This document shows positions 7,848 to 18,367 of a stretch of 64,000 bases of DNA, piece after piece (positions within the stretch are counted from its first letter, which is position 1; each line of letters opens with the position of its first letter). Below the pieces are notes generated by a model, which was given only the letters and a program-made list of their open reading frames with translations, ran no database searches and was not told where the DNA came from. The translations under genes and the position numbers were made by a program. Source of the DNA: Cytomitobacter sp965233535 (GTDB taxonomy: Bacteria > Pseudomonadota > Alphaproteobacteria > CAJXXZ01 > 1604HC); the NCBI GenBank assembly GCA_965233535.1, contig OZ247489.1, forward strand, positions 496,001 to 560,000, in the 5' to 3' direction.

Positions 7848-9233
7848 ATGGAACAAATACATAAATTGAAATTTCAATATTTAACAACTCAAAAATTAAC
7901 AACATGTCATTCTGAAGAGAATTTACCTATAGAAACAGTTTGCAAGCATACTGATTACATAACTCCAGGATATTGGTTTTTAGATGAAAGAGGAGATTTT
8001 AGTCAAGAAGGAATTAAAGTGATTGGTAAGAATTCACCATTAGTAAAAACTACGAACCCTAGAAAAACCTGGGCTGAATTGTCATCAATAGCATTTCAGA
8101 GAAAGCCAAACTTCATTGCATTAGTAACTGGGACAGATGGAAAAACATCTACAGCTTGGATTACATATCAAATTTGGAAATCATTAGGAATCAAAGCTGG
8201 ATACATAGGGACATTAGGTATTTTCAACCACCATACAAAATATGAATCAAGTTTGACAAGTTTAGACAGTGCAGATTTACATTATCACTTGGAAAAAATG
8301 TATGATAACGATGTACAGTATGTTGTTATAGAGGCTTCTAGCATTGGACTAGATCAAGATAGATTAGAATTTATCAGACCTAAAATTGCAGTGTTCACAA
8401 GCTTCGCATCAGATCATATGGATTACCACAAAACACCTGAAAATTACTTAAATGCGAAATTAAAAATATTAAATAATCTAAAAAAACATAGTAATTTATT
8501 TATACATGAATCTATAAGAGACAATAAAACATTCAGAAAACAATTCAATCAAACTGATAAGTTTCAAGTTTATGGAGGAAATAGTAAATATAAATCTTAC
8601 TATACAAGAGAAAAAACATGGCAGCTAGAAATAGATGAAAACGAGCATATGGTATATAACGATTTAATTGGATCTTTCAATGGAGACAATATGTTAGCAG
8701 CATTTATAATTGCAAGAAAAAGTAAATTTGCAGAGCGAAAAATCATACAACAGTTAAGCAAATTAAAACCAGTTCCAGGAAGATGTGAATTAGTAGGAAA
8801 ACACAACCAAGGAGATATTTTCGTGGATTTCGCACATACACCTAATGCATTGGAAAAAACTTTGAAATGTTTGAATGAAATTTATAAGAATGTATATTTG
8901 GTTTTTGGTTGTGGAGGAGATCGCGATAAAACTAAAAGATCTCTGATGGGAGAAGTTGCACATTTAAATGCCACAAAAACAATAATTACAAATGATAACC
9001 CAAGATCAGAAGATCCAATGTACATTGCAAAGGAAATTCAAACAAAATGCCCTGAAGCTCAAATAATATTAGATAGAAAAGAAGCAATTCAAGAAGGAAT
9101 TAAATTGTTAGAAAAAGATAGCGTATTGTTAGTTGCTGGAAAAGGTGAAGAAGGTTTGCAGATTTTTGCAGACAAAATTGAAAACTTCCATGATGAATCT
9201 GTCATTAATCAAATTTTACAAACATTAAAATAG
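7848..9233 (+). CDS. murE: UDP-MurNAc-tripeptide synthetase MurE
   Basis: MurE adds the third amino acid to UDP-MurNAc-L-Ala-D-Glu in the cytoplasm. The ATP-binding loop reads GTDGKTST (95-102), the central domain has SDHMDYHKTPENYLNAK, and the C-terminal domain carries NDNPRSEDP at about residue 382. DNPR is the motif of enzymes that use meso-diaminopimelate, so the peptidoglycan should be of the mDAP type. The length of 461 is at the short end of the family. A 67-bp gap separates it from ftsI; mraY, murF and the other dcw genes do not follow, so the cluster is cut after murE. Confidence 0.95.
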   Translation: MEQIHKLKFQYLTTQKLTTCHSEENLPIETVCKHTDYITPGYWFLDERGDFSQEGIKVIGKNSPLVKTTNPRKTWAELSSIAFQRKPNFIALVTGTDGKTSTAWITYQIWKSLGIKAGYIGTLGIFNHHTKYESSLTSLDSADLHYHLEKMYDNDVQYVVIEASSIGLDQDRLEFIRPKIAVFTSFASDHMDYHKTPENYLNAKLKILNNLKKHSNLFIHESIRDNKTFRKQFNQTDKFQVYGGNSKYKSYYTREKTWQLEIDENEHMVYNDLIGSFNGDNMLAAFIIARKSKFAERKIIQQLSKLKPVPGRCELVGKHNQGDIFVDFAHTPNALEKTLKCLNEIYKNVYLVFGCGGDRDKTKRSLMGEVAHLNATKTIITNDNPRSEDPMYIAKEIQTKCPEAQIILDRKEAIQEGIKLLEKDSVLLVAGKGEEGLQIFADKIENFHDESVINQILQTLK

Positions 9234-9340
9234 GAAATCACCTTGTTGAAAGAAAATTTGAAATAAATTGTAAGAGAAGTGGCTCTAATCTTGTATTTAT
9301 GATCATGTTAATATAGAATTTTAACAGAGGTTTATACACC

Positions 9341-9574
9341 ATGAATAAAAATGAAAAAGTTGCAACAAAAAGCAAGCATCCAAAAACTTATACAGTAAAG
9401 ATAGTTTTAACAGATGGATCTTCAATTGAGTTAGTAAGCACTGCAAATAAAAAAGAGATGCATTTGGATTCTGATCCACTTTCTCACCATGCATGGACAA
9501 AAGAATTCAGATTAGGTTCTGAAAGAGATGGTATGGCTGCTAGATTTAACAAAAAATTCCCTGGAATGATGTAA
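9341..9574 (+). CDS. rpmE: 50S ribosomal protein L31
   Basis: A 77-residue L31. KTYTVKIVLTDGSSIELVST, the LDSDPLSHHAWT motif and the C-terminal ARFNKKFPGM are characteristic. The N-terminus lacks the CxxC zinc residues of C+ type L31 (MNKNEKVATKSKHPK), so this is the zinc-free form common in alphaproteobacteria. A ribosome binding site (AGAGG) precedes the ATG. It stands alone in its own transcription unit. Confidence 0.95.
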   Translation: MNKNEKVATKSKHPKTYTVKIVLTDGSSIELVSTANKKEMHLDSDPLSHHAWTKEFRLGSERDGMAARFNKKFPGMM

Positions 9575-10015
9575 TCTCGCAATACATATTGCTAACAAAT
9601 TTCTAAATCACTAATTTTTTATTTCTTATGTAAGTTTATTAATTAGTTTAATATTATGGCTTTTTGCCATACACACTTCATTTATAATTATATTTCAAAA
9701 ATAATGTTATGAACTGTTGTTACTTCAAAACAAGTTTGATTATTTAATCAATTTGCTAGAAATTTTCTCAAAACTAAATATAGTAATTTGGCACATAAAG
9801 TTAATTACTTTTTACTTTAGATACCAAGAGTTTATATTTCTAACTTTATAAGTTTGCATATTTATTAATTTGAAAATCAACCATACTATATGCTTTATAA
9901 ATGCTTGAATATTCATATTATATAATTTACTAACAATACATATACAGTTATAACTGATGCTTTTTTAAATCATTTAGCTCTATAAAATGCCTAAAGCTTT
10001 TACTTTCACAGCTCA
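9575..10015. other. Gene-free AT-rich gap
   Basis: The 441 bp between convergent rpmE and the M48 protease gene hold no open frame I can support. The only structure noticed is a hairpin TATGGC (9655-9660)/GCCATA (9666-9671) with a TTTTT loop about 80 bp behind rpmE. It has no T-run after it on either strand, so it is not a typical intrinsic terminator. Confidence 0.5.
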
Positions 10016-11251
10016 TTATTTCTTATAAATTACATTATATATATCAGTACATTTTATATAAAATGGCGAATGTTTTGGCAATATCTTCATAGCTTTCTTT
10101 AAGTATGTTTTTGCTTTTTCAATCTTATACTGCGCAAGAACATATTCTGCTTTATAATAGAAAAATGCACCTCTATTATTCTGTTTTGCATAATAATAAG
10201 CAAATAAATTCCATACTCTAATATCAGATGGGTTTTGCCTTTTATAACATTCAATCTCCTCTAATGATTTTTTATTAATAGGACTATGCCTTAAACTTAA
10301 TTTTAATTTCTCGAAATGAACTAATGAGCTTTTGGTATTTTTCCAGACTTCATCCATATAATATATAGCATCTTGGAAATTTCCCTGTTTTGCTAAGATT
10401 TTTGCTTTCAAAAACAATACTAAGTAATATTGGATATTTTTTTCTTGTTTTGCTAAAATTTGATCAACTAATTTAGTGTTATAATTTTTGTTTAAATACT
10501 CATTCCATGCTTTTTCATATAAATTACTAGGTAAGTATTTTGGAAGTCTACCTTCATATAGTCCTTTTTTAATTCTAGATTTTACTTGATCATAAGCTTT
10601 AGTAATATCTTCATCTAGCTTATCACTTACAACTATATGCTTTTCTGCCATTTCTTTTCTGGATGAAGACCATGGATGAGATGAGAAATAATTTTTATCT
10701 TCTTGATAACTCCACTTTTCAAATAAACCTACTAAACCTTTCACTGGCCATTTTAATTCATTTAGTCTGTTAAAAGCATATAAATCAGCATCAACTTCAT
10801 TTTGTTGTGAGTAAAGCATAATATTATTCATTTCAGATGAAAGCAATAAAAGTGCAATAACATTTACATATGGTATGGACATTAATGCAGATAACAATTT
10901 TATCCCATGCATCTTCTGTTCTATTAAATACATAAAATTCACTACATGTTTATGGTGTATATGACCTATTTCATGACAAAGAACACCAACAAATTCGTCT
11001 GCTTTTAATGATTTAATTAAACCTGAATATACCGCAATTATTGTGTTTCCATTTTTATCTATAGTAGTGAAGGCATTTTGAATATCACTATCAATGATCA
11101 ATAAATTATACTTTAAATTTGGTTTGATGATTTTGACTATCTTGTATACTAGGGTATTAATTTCTATGTCATTAATTAAATTAGCTGCCTCAACTTGTGT
11201 GTGAAAACTGAATATAGCAAAGCAAGTAAAAATAATTCGTAAAAACTTCAT
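10016..11251 (-). CDS. Secreted M48 family metalloprotease with TPR-like C-terminus (BepA-like)
   Basis: A signal peptide (about 1-22, ending near VEA) precedes an M48 peptidase domain. The zinc motif HEIGH is at 93-97 and the third ligand is E152 in QNEVDADLYAF. A hydrophobic stretch (about 117-138) lies between. From about residue 225 onward the protein is helical and repetitive (AKQGNFQDAIYYMDEVW, AEYVLAQYKIEKAKTYLKKAM), matching the TPR tail of BepA/YfgC proteases, which quality-control outer-membrane proteins such as LptD in the periplasm. The length of 411 residues is somewhat below E. coli BepA (487). The catalytic residues are intact, so an active periplasmic protease is expected; the BepA role is inferred from architecture. 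Confidence 0.85.
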   Translation of the reverse strand: MKFLRIIFTCFAIFSFHTQVEAANLINDIEINTLVYKIVKIIKPNLKYNLLIIDSDIQNAFTTIDKNGNTIIAVYSGLIKSLKADEFVGVLCHEIGHIHHKHVVNFMYLIEQKMHGIKLLSALMSIPYVNVIALLLLSSEMNNIMLYSQQNEVDADLYAFNRLNELKWPVKGLVGLFEKWSYQEDKNYFSSHPWSSSRKEMAEKHIVVSDKLDEDITKAYDQVKSRIKKGLYEGRLPKYLPSNLYEKAWNEYLNKNYNTKLVDQILAKQEKNIQYYLVLFLKAKILAKQGNFQDAIYYMDEVWKNTKSSLVHFEKLKLSLRHSPINKKSLEEIECYKRQNPSDIRVWNLFAYYYAKQNNRGAFFYYKAEYVLAQYKIEKAKTYLKKAMKILPKHSPFYIKCTDIYNVIYKK

Positions 11252-11321
11252 AGTAATATGGTATTCTTTTTTATGAAGTAAATCAAAATATTTTACTATA
11301 TCAAGTCAACTAAATTGGAAT

Positions 11322-11741
11322 TTAAAAATCTATTTTTTCAAATCTCCCTTTTTTAGTAATGTGTAATTTTCGCAATTCTTCTGAATGATAATCTATTTTT
11401 AACTCAATAATATCAGATAAAAAACTTAACTCTGGTAGCTTTTCAGCCCACTCTACTAATAAAATCCCATGATCAATTTCATAAATACACTCTTGTAGTG
11501 GATGAATGTTATCCATTTGATATAAATCACAATGCCAACAACAAAGGTCACCTTGATAAGTTATGATTTTAGAAAAAGTTGGGCTACCACAATAATCAAA
11601 CCCTAATGACTCTATAACAAATTTCGAAAATGTACTTTTCCCAGCCCCTAATTGACCATTTAATAAAATCATATCCCCTGGCTTCAATGAAGTAGCAATT
11701 TTTTCTGCTAACTCTTTGATTTGTTGTAAATTATACAGCAT
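11322..11741 (-). CDS. tsaE: tRNA t6A biosynthesis ATPase TsaE
   Basis: TsaE is the ATPase that works with TsaB and TsaD in making N6-threonylcarbamoyladenosine at position 37 of ANN-decoding tRNAs. The Walker A motif is GQLGAGKST (29-37), followed by GSPTFSKIITY, the HCDLYQMD motif and LVEWAEKLPE. The length of 139 is typical. It lies 10 bp behind obgE and is probably co-transcribed. The partner genes tsaD (20630-21631) and tsaB (51425-51961) are elsewhere in this window. Confidence 0.93.
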   Translation of the reverse strand: MLYNLQQIKELAEKIATSLKPGDMILLNGQLGAGKSTFSKFVIESLGFDYCGSPTFSKIITYQGDLCCWHCDLYQMDNIHPLQECIYEIDHGILLVEWAEKLPELSFLSDIIELKIDYHSEELRKLHITKKGRFEKIDF

Positions 11742-11751
11742 AAGTTAGTAT

Positions 11752-12738
11752 TTATTCTTCAGGTTTAAATAGTTCGTCGTGTACAAAATCCAGCATTTGA
11801 TTAATACCTTTTTTCTCCCAACTTGCTATACAGAACACTTTCCCAAATTTCTTTCCAAGTTGTTTAACTGCACGACTTAATTCTTCAACGCTAACTAAAT
11901 CACACTTTGTTAAACAAATACAATTTACTTTCTTCAGCAAAGAAGCATCATACTCTTTTAATTCATTCATTATGCATTTTATATCTTCTTGAAAATCTGG
12001 ATTACTCACATCAGCTAAATGTAACAATATTCTACATCTTTCAATATGTTGTAAAAATTGATGACCTAGCCCTTTTCCTTTATGAGCATCTTCAATTAAT
12101 CCTGGAATATCGATAAAAGTAATATCTTTATCATGATGTTTAACATGAGCTAATTTGGGTTGAATAGTACTAAATGGGTAATCTGCAATAATTACCGGAG
12201 CATTAGAAATCACATGAACTAAAGTGGATTTTCCTGCATTAGGCTTACCGATAACTCCAACATCAGCAATTTGTTTCAAAATTAGTTTTAATGCTTTTTC
12301 TTCACCTATTCCACCATCTGTCGCAATTCTAGGAGTTTGAAAATCAGATTTTGCAAACCTCTTATTACCTAAACCTCTTTTACCACCTTTAGCTGCTAAG
12401 AATTTTGTTTCATCTAAAATTTCAGTAATTAATTTTCCATCTTCATAAATTTGTGTCCCTAAAGGCACTAAAACAACCAAATCATCTCCAGACCTTCCTG
12501 TACAAAGTGTGCTAGATCCATCACGACCATTTTCTGCTTTCCAAACTTTTTTATAACGAAAATCAATTAAAGTGTTAAGATTATGATCACCTTTGATATA
12601 TATGCTTGCACCAAAACCACCATCACCACCGTCAGGACCACCTTTTGGCGCCCTGCACTCTCTTCTAAAACTGATACAACCGTTACCACCGTTACCTGCT
12701 TTGATTTGTATTTCTACTTTGTCAATATATTGGCTCAT
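11752..12738 (-). CDS. obgE: GTPase ObgE/CgtA
   Basis: Ribosome-associated GTPase involved in 50S assembly and stress control. The glycine-rich Obg fold is clear (KAGNGGNGCISFRRE, GGPDGGDGGFGASIY), followed by the G domain with G1 GKPNAGKST (about 164-172), G2/G3 FSTIQP and DIPGLIEDAHKGKGLG, and G4 TKCD. I start at the ATG at 12738 (MSQYIDKVEIQIKAG) because it matches the family start; in-frame ATG and TTG codons upstream would add seven residues. The C-terminal extension beyond the G domain is absent, giving 328 residues. Confidence 0.96.
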   Translation of the reverse strand: MSQYIDKVEIQIKAGNGGNGCISFRRECRAPKGGPDGGDGGFGASIYIKGDHNLNTLIDFRYKKVWKAENGRDGSSTLCTGRSGDDLVVLVPLGTQIYEDGKLITEILDETKFLAAKGGKRGLGNKRFAKSDFQTPRIATDGGIGEEKALKLILKQIADVGVIGKPNAGKSTLVHVISNAPVIIADYPFSTIQPKLAHVKHHDKDITFIDIPGLIEDAHKGKGLGHQFLQHIERCRILLHLADVSNPDFQEDIKCIMNELKEYDASLLKKVNCICLTKCDLVSVEELSRAVKQLGKKFGKVFCIASWEKKGINQMLDFVHDELFKPEE

Positions 12739-12884
12739 ACAGTCATTATATGCCATCAAGCAATAAATTGCGATTTAAATAAAGAGAAACTTTTCTCTAA
12801 TTATACATTATATTACAAACAGAATTGATAAGAACACATCAAATGTTATTAAGTGGAAAAATTCATCAAATATACTGCAATTTC

Positions 12885-12912
12885 TTGCTTTTACAAAAAA
12901 AATATGTATACT
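12885..12912 (+). promoter_or_regulatory. Promoter of secreted coiled-coil gene
   Basis: TTGCTT (12885-12890), 16-bp spacer, TATACT (12907-12912). The same -35 hexamer precedes 30831 and 62707. Confidence 0.6.
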
Positions 12913-12935
12913 GACATCAACAATTAGGGGGTTGT

Positions 12936-14582
12936 ATGACAAATCGTTTTTTATTAATTTTATTGTTTAATGTAATTGCTTTGGAGGCTTCTGACAAAAT
13001 GATGAATTCTTCATTCGCAAGTTCGTCTTCAAATTTTACGTTAGATGGGTTAGAAACTGATGAAAAAACACCATTTACGATAGGTGAATGTGCGATTAAT
13101 GCAGAGCTTGTAAATTCATATCCAATTCGCTCATCTTCAAACTCTACGTTAGATGGATTGACTACAAAAGTGCTGTCACCAGCTTTATCAGCAAGCTCTC
13201 AAGCACAATCTGAAAAAAACTATAGCTCTCAAACCAATGGGTCTGAAGATGCAAATGATTTTGTAGTGATAGAAGATTATAAACCGAAATCAACAGAGGA
13301 AAAGTTAAAGGAGGCTTATCAATTGCACATAGCAAATGCTGCAAAGATGGCTGTGTTAGAGGAAAAAGGCAAATGGCAAGAGCAACAAATTCAGTTGTTG
13401 GAGTTATATAAATCTGATATTGATGAAAAATTAAAAAGTAAAACCGAACAATTAACTGAATCACAAAAGGAAAATGAGAAGCAGATATCAGAATTAAACG
13501 TTGAAAAAAATACATTGGTTGATCAATTAAAAGATACATCTGCAAAATTCCAAAAAACTGAAGCTAACCTTACATGTGTAAAAGATGCATTAAGCAAAAG
13601 GATTGATTTAACTAATAATTTATATGCTGAAACAGCTAGTAAAGATAAACAAATAAAAAACACTAAAATTAAACTTACAGGTGTACAAAGTGAAAATGAT
13701 GCATTATTTAAACAGTTGAACAAAACAAACAAAGAGTTGGCAAACACTCAAACAAACCTTTCTCAGACTAAAGAAGCATTAACTAAATCAACAGACAAAC
13801 TTGCAAAATCAAACTGTGAAATTGTGGAAAAAGAGAAACAGCTATCGAAAGTGAAAGATGAAAAAGATGAATTATTTGAGGAATTAAAAACTACAAAAAA
13901 CAGTTTAAACAAGCTCAATGAAGAATATCAAAGTTTCCTTGACACTATAGAATATAGTACAAAATTAGATATAGCTAAAACAATAATTCAGTTGCATGAA
14001 AATAAAATTATGAATCACAAAAGTATAAGCAATGAAGCACCAGAAGATAAAAGTGCAAAGTTTTTTATAACTAAAACATATAATATACAAAGTTTTATAG
14101 ATAATCCAAAAGAAAATCATGAAGTATTTCTTGCATATTTGCAGCACAATTATTATAACATTCTTAAAGGAAGTCCTAGCAAAAATTTATCCAGTTTGCT
14201 TAAAAAATTAGGAAATAGGGGTGTCTTCGAACATGCTGAGCAGTTATCACAATCATTTAAAGACTTAAAAGAATCAAAAGATGAAAATAATCATAAATGT
14301 CTCTCAGCCTTATTACAATGTATATTAAGAGAATCAATATATATGAAGGAGCGTATTATAAAAAACATACAATTGATATACGAACAAATAAAGAATGCTC
14401 CTGTTTTAATTTTGGATATATCAGAGGTAGAAACTGCCATGACAAAGCATTATACTTATGAAAGTGAAGCATTAAATGATTTAGCACATAACACAATTAT
14501 TATAAACAATACTATGCAAGAGATACGAGATGGCATGGATAAGGCAAGCGATCAGTTTCCTAAAGACAAAAGATTGTTTTAA
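12936..14582 (+). CDS. Secreted coiled-coil protein with C-terminal helical module
   Basis: I do not recognise this protein. Residues 1-18 form a signal peptide (MTNRFLLILLFNVIALEA). A Ser/Thr-rich segment contains the repeat SSSNFTLDGL (29-38) and SSSNSTLDGL (66-75). Residues about 110-340 are a long coiled coil rich in K, E, L, N and Q. Residues about 345-500 (LDIAKTIIQLHE...FIDNPKENHEVFLAYLQHNYY...LSALLQCILRESI) match the module found in four other secreted proteins here (36405-38855, 38983-42390, 48717-49955, 50068-51288). A good promoter and GGGGG leader precede the ATG. Such a build fits a secreted, possibly host-directed, structural protein, but function is unknown. Confidence 0.8.
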   Translation: MTNRFLLILLFNVIALEASDKMMNSSFASSSSNFTLDGLETDEKTPFTIGECAINAELVNSYPIRSSSNSTLDGLTTKVLSPALSASSQAQSEKNYSSQTNGSEDANDFVVIEDYKPKSTEEKLKEAYQLHIANAAKMAVLEEKGKWQEQQIQLLELYKSDIDEKLKSKTEQLTESQKENEKQISELNVEKNTLVDQLKDTSAKFQKTEANLTCVKDALSKRIDLTNNLYAETASKDKQIKNTKIKLTGVQSENDALFKQLNKTNKELANTQTNLSQTKEALTKSTDKLAKSNCEIVEKEKQLSKVKDEKDELFEELKTTKNSLNKLNEEYQSFLDTIEYSTKLDIAKTIIQLHENKIMNHKSISNEAPEDKSAKFFITKTYNIQSFIDNPKENHEVFLAYLQHNYYNILKGSPSKNLSSLLKKLGNRGVFEHAEQLSQSFKDLKESKDENNHKCLSALLQCILRESIYMKERIIKNIQLIYEQIKNAPVLILDISEVETAMTKHYTYESEALNDLAHNTIIINNTMQEIRDGMDKASDQFPKDKRLF

Positions 14583-14806
14583 TATGAATAATTTAAGTGA
14601 TTTTATGGATTAAGCTTAGTTTATTTTAGATTTTTAGAGTTGAAAACCATTGCTTACTTAGGTTGCTTAAAGTTATGAATTTTCATATTGATCTTTAGAT
14701 GTCACAACTTAATCTAATATACACACCCATATTTGCTAGAAGATTTATAGTAAATTTGCCATCACTGATTTTCTATAAATTTCACTAAAATGCTTGCTTT
14801 TTATGT

Positions 14807-15040
14807 GTGTTTTGTATAAATTTCAACAAAGCGAGGCTAAATGAACGTTTATTATGTTTATTGTTAGTACAAATAACTGCAGGAAGTGATGGAGATAATT
14901 CATTACATACTGTAAGCACTGAATCCGGCAAATCACTTGTTATGAGCAATCACAGTAAATATCCAAAATCTACTGAAGGTGATCTTGTTGATGCAGGATT
15001 TCATATGAGCATGCACCCTCCACTTTTTACTAACCCATAA
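14807..15040 (+). pseudogene. N-terminal fragment of broken giant coiled-coil gene
   Basis: The frame encodes RLLCLLLVQITAGSD, a signal-peptide core like those of the other secreted proteins here (compare MNYTKLLITVMSIQISAMD). The natural start is probably the ATG at 14841 (ATGAAC after GAGGC), which is now out of frame by one base, so the 5' end itself is frameshifted. The frame closes at TAA 15038-15040, but the same frame continues without another stop into the next fragment, so this looks like a nonsense mutation. Confidence 0.65.
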
Positions 15041-16390
15041 AAAGCTCCTTCTGAAGTAGTTTTAGTTGATCAACAAAGTGTACGTTCTATGTCTACACAC
15101 CAAGCACATGACTCTATTTGTGAAGGGGTTGTAGTAGAAAAGTCTCAAACTTCTGCTACTAATCAACTTGCAGAGTCTATTCAATCATTCGTACAAGAAG
15201 TAGTGAATAGATCTATGGCTTCTAAATCTGCAGAAGATAGCAAATCAAGCAGTAAAGAGGAAATTCAACCTAGCAATCAAACAGTTCCGGATATTGAAGA
15301 TTGGAAGTCTGCTCTAGCAAATGCCAGAGCAGGCGATAGCACATCATGCAATATTTACAATTGTTCTATTACACCAAGAATTAAAATCAAAGCAGAAGGT
15401 GAATTTTCTGAAATGTGCGCTCTTATACAAAAATTAAAAGATGAAGCATTCATTCCATCACTTGATAATGAAAATTTGGATTTAGAGGCATTTTTGGATT
15501 TAGAGGCATTTATTACAGATAAAGAATCATTTTTTTCACGTCTTATTAAATCAACTAAAAGATCTGTGCAAGCAAAAAAAGATTTGTGCAATGAAACATG
15601 GAGTGCTGCATATGAAAATCATGAAACCAAAAAGCGTGATGCAATTAAACATGACGCATTAGAAAGTGAACGCAATTTAGTTGAGCAATATGAAAAATTT
15701 GAATGGGACGCTCTTATGCATTATAAAATGTTAGAATTCTTCCCTATCAAAAATAAAGAAATAGTAAGTACAGAAGAAATAGTAAGAGCTCATCATGATT
15801 CACGAATGGAATCTACATTTGTCGCATTCAACAAATTATCGGATAGTTTGAAAAAAGTAGGTAATGAAATATATAAGCTACAACAAGATGAACCTATAAA
15901 TCGTCAAGAAACTTTATCAGAAGAAATGTCTGAGTGGCATATAATTCTATTTTCACAAGAGTCCGACCAAAGATTGATACTTTTGGCAGAAGAAAAATCT
16001 GTAATGTGGAGTAATGTGAGTGATTACCCAGATGTTTATAAATTAATTACCGAACGTAGAGAAAAAAAAGAACGAGCAAAATTGTTTAATCAAATGGAGA
16101 AAGCATTGCCTAGTGTTTTGGTACAAAGTAACAGCACAATGTTCGCAATGCTACTGAAGTGCAATCAAGTAATTGAAAATCAACAACAGGAAATAGAAAA
16201 CTTAAAACTGCAACTCGCACCTAAACTACCTTCAATGCTTGAACACGAATCAGATTCTGATTCTTCTACAGTTATAAGTTGTTCTCCTTCTGATTTAATG
16301 ATGAGAGAGCAAGATATGAACGAACTTGATACTGAGTCTGACTTCGAAGAAAAAGATGTCACTGATTCCGAATCTCAAAAAAAAAATTAG
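15041..16390 (+). pseudogene. Middle fragment of broken giant coiled-coil gene
   Basis: This fragment continues the frame of the previous one after a single in-frame TAA (first ATG at 15089). It encodes about 450 residues, acidic and Ser/Glu/Lys-rich, mostly predicted helical (EKLEQYEKFEWDAL..., NQVIENQQQEIENLKLQL). It ends in a run of ten A (16377-16386) followed by TAG. Adding one A, or re-reading one, joins it to the next open frame (KKKLESELNRSHNEMDQ), so the end is a homopolymer frameshift. No known domain is seen. It could still be translated from 15089 as a separate protein. Confidence 0.65.
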
Positions 16391-16419
16391 AATCTGAATT
16401 AAATAGATCACATAATGAA

Positions 16420-18105
16420 ATGGATCAAACATTCATTACATTGAAAAACAAATTGCAATCATTACAAAGTGAATTAGCTATATTACAATCTGGAATCCTT
16501 AAATCAAAAACTAAAGAAATCACAAAAAAATCTTTAATTGATCAAATAAAGGATGTGAAATTAGAATTTTCAGCTAAATTTGATGCATTAAAAATCAAAA
16601 AAGAGGAATGCGAAGCTAAGTTAGAAGCTGAGGCCAAACTTAAAGACCCTGCACTTCAAGCGGAGTCAGCAAAAAATGCTGCGCTCAAATCTATATTATC
16701 TGAATTAGATGAATTGAATGTTGAGAAGCATCATGCAGAAGATCAATTTAAAAATGAATTACATGAGTTAGAGGTTAAGTTAATTGAAGTAAAAGGAAAA
16801 ATTATTGAATATGAGAAAAAACTAAACACTGAAGACACATCAGAGGTTGTATCAAAATTAGAGTCTAAGAAATCTGAAGAAAAAGCTCTGATTAATCAAA
16901 TAAATGAAATAAAATCACAACTTATAACTATGTCAAATGAATTTGAAACACGAAAAAATGAATGTGAAGCAAGTTTACAAACTAAAATAGATGCAATATT
17001 GAACAAACCAAATGATAAAGAATCTACAATAGAATCAAGCAATGAGTCAAAATTTGAAGATGAGAAATCTGAGCATAAAAATGTAAAACCTACGTACTTA
17101 GAAGTTGCAAGACGCGCATTAGAAAGCGATAAAAAAGGTAAATCTGATTCTAAAGCAAAAGAAAGTGATGTGGATTCTTTAAAAAGTGAACAAAGCTTAG
17201 AAAATGAATCAGACGAAGCTATAAAAAGTGAATCCAAAAATATAGATATAACACAATATGAATTACAATCCATAAAAAATGAATTGGAAATAAGGATTAT
17301 ATCAGATAAAAAAAGAGCTGAAATAAAGGCTATAGCAGCTGAAAAAAGAGATAAGTTAGATACTAAAATAACGACTAAACAAGAAGCTAAAGTAGTTGAA
17401 TTACGTGCTGAAATAGATAAGGAAGAGCAAATTGAATTAGACAAGGTAGAGGAGTTGAGATTTGAATTAGAGGCTGAAGCAAAGGCTAACATAAAGGCTA
17501 AAGAGGATATTGTAATGAACGTATCATTTAAATATATAAATTCACATTTCTCAAATGATTCTAGCTCAGAAGATGAAACATCTACAGAATCAAGTGAAGA
17601 TTCAAAATCTGAAGGTAAGAGGTCAGAAGCTGAATTAGAACCTAAACGTGATGAATTAGAGGCTCAACATTCTGAAAAAATAGCTGAAGCTGCAAATGCT
17701 ATGTTGAAGGATAAAGAAACTGCTTTTAAACATGCTGAATTTGAAGCTAAATTAACTAAACAAAAAGCTGAATTAGAGGCTCACAGGGATGAGTACACTA
17801 AAACAGTTGAAAATGCTCAAGCTGAATACAAACTAGCTAGACTAGATATAGTAGAAGAATCTAAATATAGCGCTAAACGTAAGAATGACATTGCTAAATA
17901 TAATGCTGAATTAGCTGAAGCAAAGGCTAAACATGAGGCTAAAAGAGCTGAAGATCGTGATAAATATAATGCTGAATTTGAAGCTAAAGTAGCTGAATTA
18001 GAAATTAAACGCGATGAATTGAAAGCTAAACATGATAAATCTAAGGCTAAAGTAGCTGAATTGGAAGCTATAGCTAAATCTAAGGCTAAAAAATTCAACA
18101 TATGA
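16420..18105 (+). pseudogene. Coiled-coil C-terminal part of broken giant gene
   Basis: From the first ATG 561 residues are open, and the frame continues upstream to the A10 run. The sequence is extremely rich in K, E, A, L and S with heptad-like repeats (AELEAKVAELEIKRDELKAKHD), i.e. a long coiled coil. The frame ends at TGA 18103-18105 just behind an A6 run (18088-18093). Shifted by one base, reading goes on (NSTYDIAEIQAIMDEINEIV) to TAA 18203-18205 and, past it, to 18311-18313. These further breaks show continuing decay. No enzymatic motif is present. Confidence 0.65.
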
Positions 18106-18313
18106 TATAGCTGAAATACAGGCAATAATGGATGAAATAAATGAAATTGTCCCTCTACACCATAAGTTAACTAAAATTAGCAGTATAGAAGGTAATAATA
18201 TATAAGAAGCTACTAATATACTTATTAGAACTAATGCATTATTTAGTGAAATAGGTTATAAAGCACTTTATTTAACGATAGGTTATGAAGCGCTTGATTT
18301 AAGAAACACATAA
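18092..18313 (+). pseudogene. Shifted 3' remnant of giant coiled-coil gene
   Basis: In the frame beginning at 18092 the coding pattern of the preceding fragment continues for 37 codons to TAA (18203-18205) and then for 35 codons to TAA (18311-18313). The last part includes an imperfect direct repeat, GGTTATAAAGCACTTTATTTA and GGTTATGAAGCGCTTGATTTA. It is neither separately started nor known; I treat it as the broken 3' end of the locus. Confidence 0.5.
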
Positions 18314-18367
18314 AACCTATCCGGCTTGGAGATATAGAAATATATTGTTACAATCCTACAAATTAAT

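Noticed and set aside
9655..9671. Hairpin TATGGC/GCCATA behind rpmE as a terminator
   Set aside because: No T-run on either strand and 80 bp distance from the stop.
16896..17492. 198-codon open frame antisense to the coiled-coil fragment
   Set aside because: It mirrors the low-complexity K/E/A-rich plus-strand frame and encodes a Ser/Leu-rich shadow without ribosome site or motif.
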